Of a stretch of DNA of 6,121 nt, positions 4,864 to 6,121 are shown one piece after another. The position numbers and the translations under genes are program-made. The notes beneath the pieces are model-generated. The model did no database searches. It had not been told where the DNA came from and worked only from the letters and a program-made list of their open reading frames with translations. Positions within the stretch are counted from its first letter, which is position 1, and every line of letters begins with the position of its first letter. Source of the DNA: Candidatus Bathyarchaeota archaeon (GTDB lineage Archaea > Thermoproteota > Bathyarchaeia > TCS64); the NCBI GenBank assembly GCA_026014515.1, contig JAOZIG010000134.1:1-6121 (forward strand), read 5' to 3'.

Positions 4864-5984
4864 CAGAGAAACGAGACTATTATGAGGTACTTGGAGTCGA
4901 TAAAGGCGCCTCAGCTGACGAGATCAAGAAAGCCTTCAGAAAACTAGCTTTCCAGTACCATCCAGACCGGAACAAGGAACCTGGAGCCGAGGAGAAGTTC
5001 AAAGAGATCAGTGAAGCCTACGCCGTATTGAGTGATGACCAGAAGAAAGCCCAGTACGACAGATTCGGACACGCAGGAATCAGTGGACACTATAGCCAAG
5101 AAGATATCTTCAGAGGTGCGGACTTTAGCACGATATTCAGGGACATGGGTTTCGGTGACGATATATTCAGCAGGATATTTGGAAGCATGTTTGGCGGCGG
5201 CTTCGGTGGATTCCAGACAGCACGTAGACGCACTGGACCACCACGTGGCAGAGACGTCGAGACAAGTATCGAGATCACTTTAGAACAAGCTGCTTTTGGT
5301 GCGGAGGTTGAACTCAGTATCAATCGTAGCGAGAAATGCAGTAGATGTGATGGTAACGGCGCTGAGCCAGGATCAAACGTAGTTACTTGCCCCCAGTGTG
5401 GAGGCAGGGGTCAGATTCAGCAACGCACTCAGAGCCTATTCGGTCAGATGATTACTGTGACCACTTGTCCAAGATGCCAAGGCAGAGGACAGGTAGCTGA
5501 GAAGAACTGCACCAAGTGTGGAGGTAATGGCTTGGAGAACCGTAGAAGAACGCTGAACATCAATGTACCCGAGGGAATCGAGGATGGCGTCTACATGACT
5601 CTCAGGGGTCAAGGTGATGCGGGTCCATATGGGGGACCAAACGGAGACCTCTACGTGGGCGTCAGGGTCAAACAGCATAAGGATCTCATCAGGCGTGGAA
5701 GTGACCTCATCTACGAGGCGGAGATTACGTTCCCTCAGGCTGCTCTGGGAGCAGAGATCGATGTACCCATATTGAAGGGCGTTGAGAAGCTCAAGGTACC
5801 ATCAGGCACTCAAAACGGGGATATTCTCAGGCTCAAGGGCAAGGGTATGCCCAGCAGGTTTGGACGCGGAGACCAACTAGTCCATATTTCAGTGACTGTA
5901 CCGAAAAAGTTGAGTCGTAAACAGCGTCAACTCATTGAGCAGCTTGATGAAGAAATGGGTAAAAAACGAGGTTTGTTCGGTTAG
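4860..5984 (+). CDS. dnaJ: DnaJ (type I Hsp40 co-chaperone)
   Basis: The 374-residue product has every part of a type I DnaJ in order. The J domain (about 5-70) carries the HPD motif at 34-36, which stimulates the DnaK ATPase. A Gly/Phe-rich region (about 70-118) contains DIF motifs. The zinc-binding domain has four intact CxxCxGxG repeats starting at C160, C177, C203 and C217. Two C-terminal substrate-binding beta domains follow (about 230-348, with VPEGIEDG at 236-243 and VPSGTQNGD at 313-321), and last comes a short dimerisation helix. It binds unfolded clients and hands them to DnaK. The start is TTG with AGAGG eight bases upstream; the next in-frame Met is far inside the protein. It has its own TATA box and is separated from dnaK by two unrelated genes. 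Its TAG stop overlaps the stop of the convergent gene at 5981. Nothing in it is degenerate, which argues that the DnaK partner still works. Confidence 0.96.
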   Translation: MTEKRDYYEVLGVDKGASADEIKKAFRKLAFQYHPDRNKEPGAEEKFKEISEAYAVLSDDQKKAQYDRFGHAGISGHYSQEDIFRGADFSTIFRDMGFGDDIFSRIFGSMFGGGFGGFQTARRRTGPPRGRDVETSIEITLEQAAFGAEVELSINRSEKCSRCDGNGAEPGSNVVTCPQCGGRGQIQQRTQSLFGQMITVTTCPRCQGRGQVAEKNCTKCGGNGLENRRRTLNINVPEGIEDGVYMTLRGQGDAGPYGGPNGDLYVGVRVKQHKDLIRRGSDLIYEAEITFPQAALGAEIDVPILKGVEKLKVPSGTQNGDILRLKGKGMPSRFGRGDQLVHISVTVPKKLSRKQRQLIEQLDEEMGKKRGLFG

Positions 5985-6121
5985 CGTCTATCAATTAATT
6001 CTTTGACGCCTGGACCAGTCCCTATCAGGGTTACTGGTAAACCGACTTTTTCCTCTATATCAGCGATAAACGCCTTAGCCTCATCACATAGACTATCATA
6101 GTCGCTTGAACCAGCACACTC
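5981..6121 (-). CDS. purA: Probable adenylosuccinate synthetase, C-terminal end (enters from the right edge)
   Basis: The last 46 codons of a minus-strand gene are visible, ending with TAA at 5983-5981. The sequence EAKAFIADIEEKVGLPVTL followed by IGTGPG resembles the C-terminal end of adenylosuccinate synthetase, where a helix of the form NYIKRIEELTGVP is followed by the IISTGP loop. That enzyme joins aspartate to IMP using GTP, the first committed step to AMP. The catalytic regions lie outside the window, so the call rests on this tail only. The usual arginine after the TGPG-type loop is not obvious (VKELIDRR follows), which lowers certainty. The reading frame is open to the edge with no stop. 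The CDS overlaps the dnaJ coding region by four bases, tail to tail, leaving no space for separate terminators. Confidence 0.58.
   Translation of the reverse strand, partial: ECAGSSDYDSLCDEAKAFIADIEEKVGLPVTLIGTGPGVKELIDRR

Overview
The window looks archaeal. Four of the gene starts have an A/T-rich TATA box of the TTTATA or TATATA kind about 22-35 bases upstream, with short or absent leaders, and a fifth (grpE) has one further upstream, at the head of a leader of roughly 60 bases. There are no bacterial -35/-10 pairs. The DnaK is the short type that lacks the extra segment found in the N-terminal ATPase quadrant of Gram-negative DnaK, as expected for archaeal and Gram-positive-like copies. 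I cannot name the phylum from this stretch. Genes are packed tightly on both strands.

Layout. Bases 1-148 (minus) hold the start of an electron-transfer flavoprotein beta subunit that runs off the left edge. Bases 260-538 (minus) encode a small winged-helix-like protein. It is divergent from a second winged-helix protein (633-1046, plus), which is followed by a YbaK/ProX-type aminoacyl-tRNA deacylase (1082-1543). The core of the window is an Hsp70 set: grpE (1636-2175) overlaps dnaK (2168-4060) by 8 bases, and a T-rich tract follows dnaK. dnaJ (4860-5984) lies 799 bases further on. Two unrecognised small genes sit between: a single-pass membrane protein with four cysteines (4136-4576) and, on the opposite strand, a 62-residue acidic protein (4577-4765). 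The right edge (5981-6121, minus) is the C-terminal end of a probable adenylosuccinate synthetase.

How it works together. DnaJ delivers substrates to DnaK and stimulates its ATPase, and GrpE exchanges its nucleotide. grpE and dnaK share one promoter and are translationally coupled. dnaJ has its own promoter, divergent from that of the 62-residue gene. Both co-chaperones use weak start codons (GTG for grpE, TTG for dnaJ), while dnaK uses ATG, which may help set the chaperone to co-chaperone ratio.

The most unusual points are these. A catalytic aspartate of the DnaK ATPase site is replaced by serine (residue 179), in a protein that otherwise looks intact. A seven-codon leaderless mini-ORF ends inside the dnaJ start codon. 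A small palindrome lies between the grpE TATA box and its predicted transcription start. A hairpin is shared by the ends of two convergent genes. No mobile elements, CRISPR arrays or RNA genes were seen.
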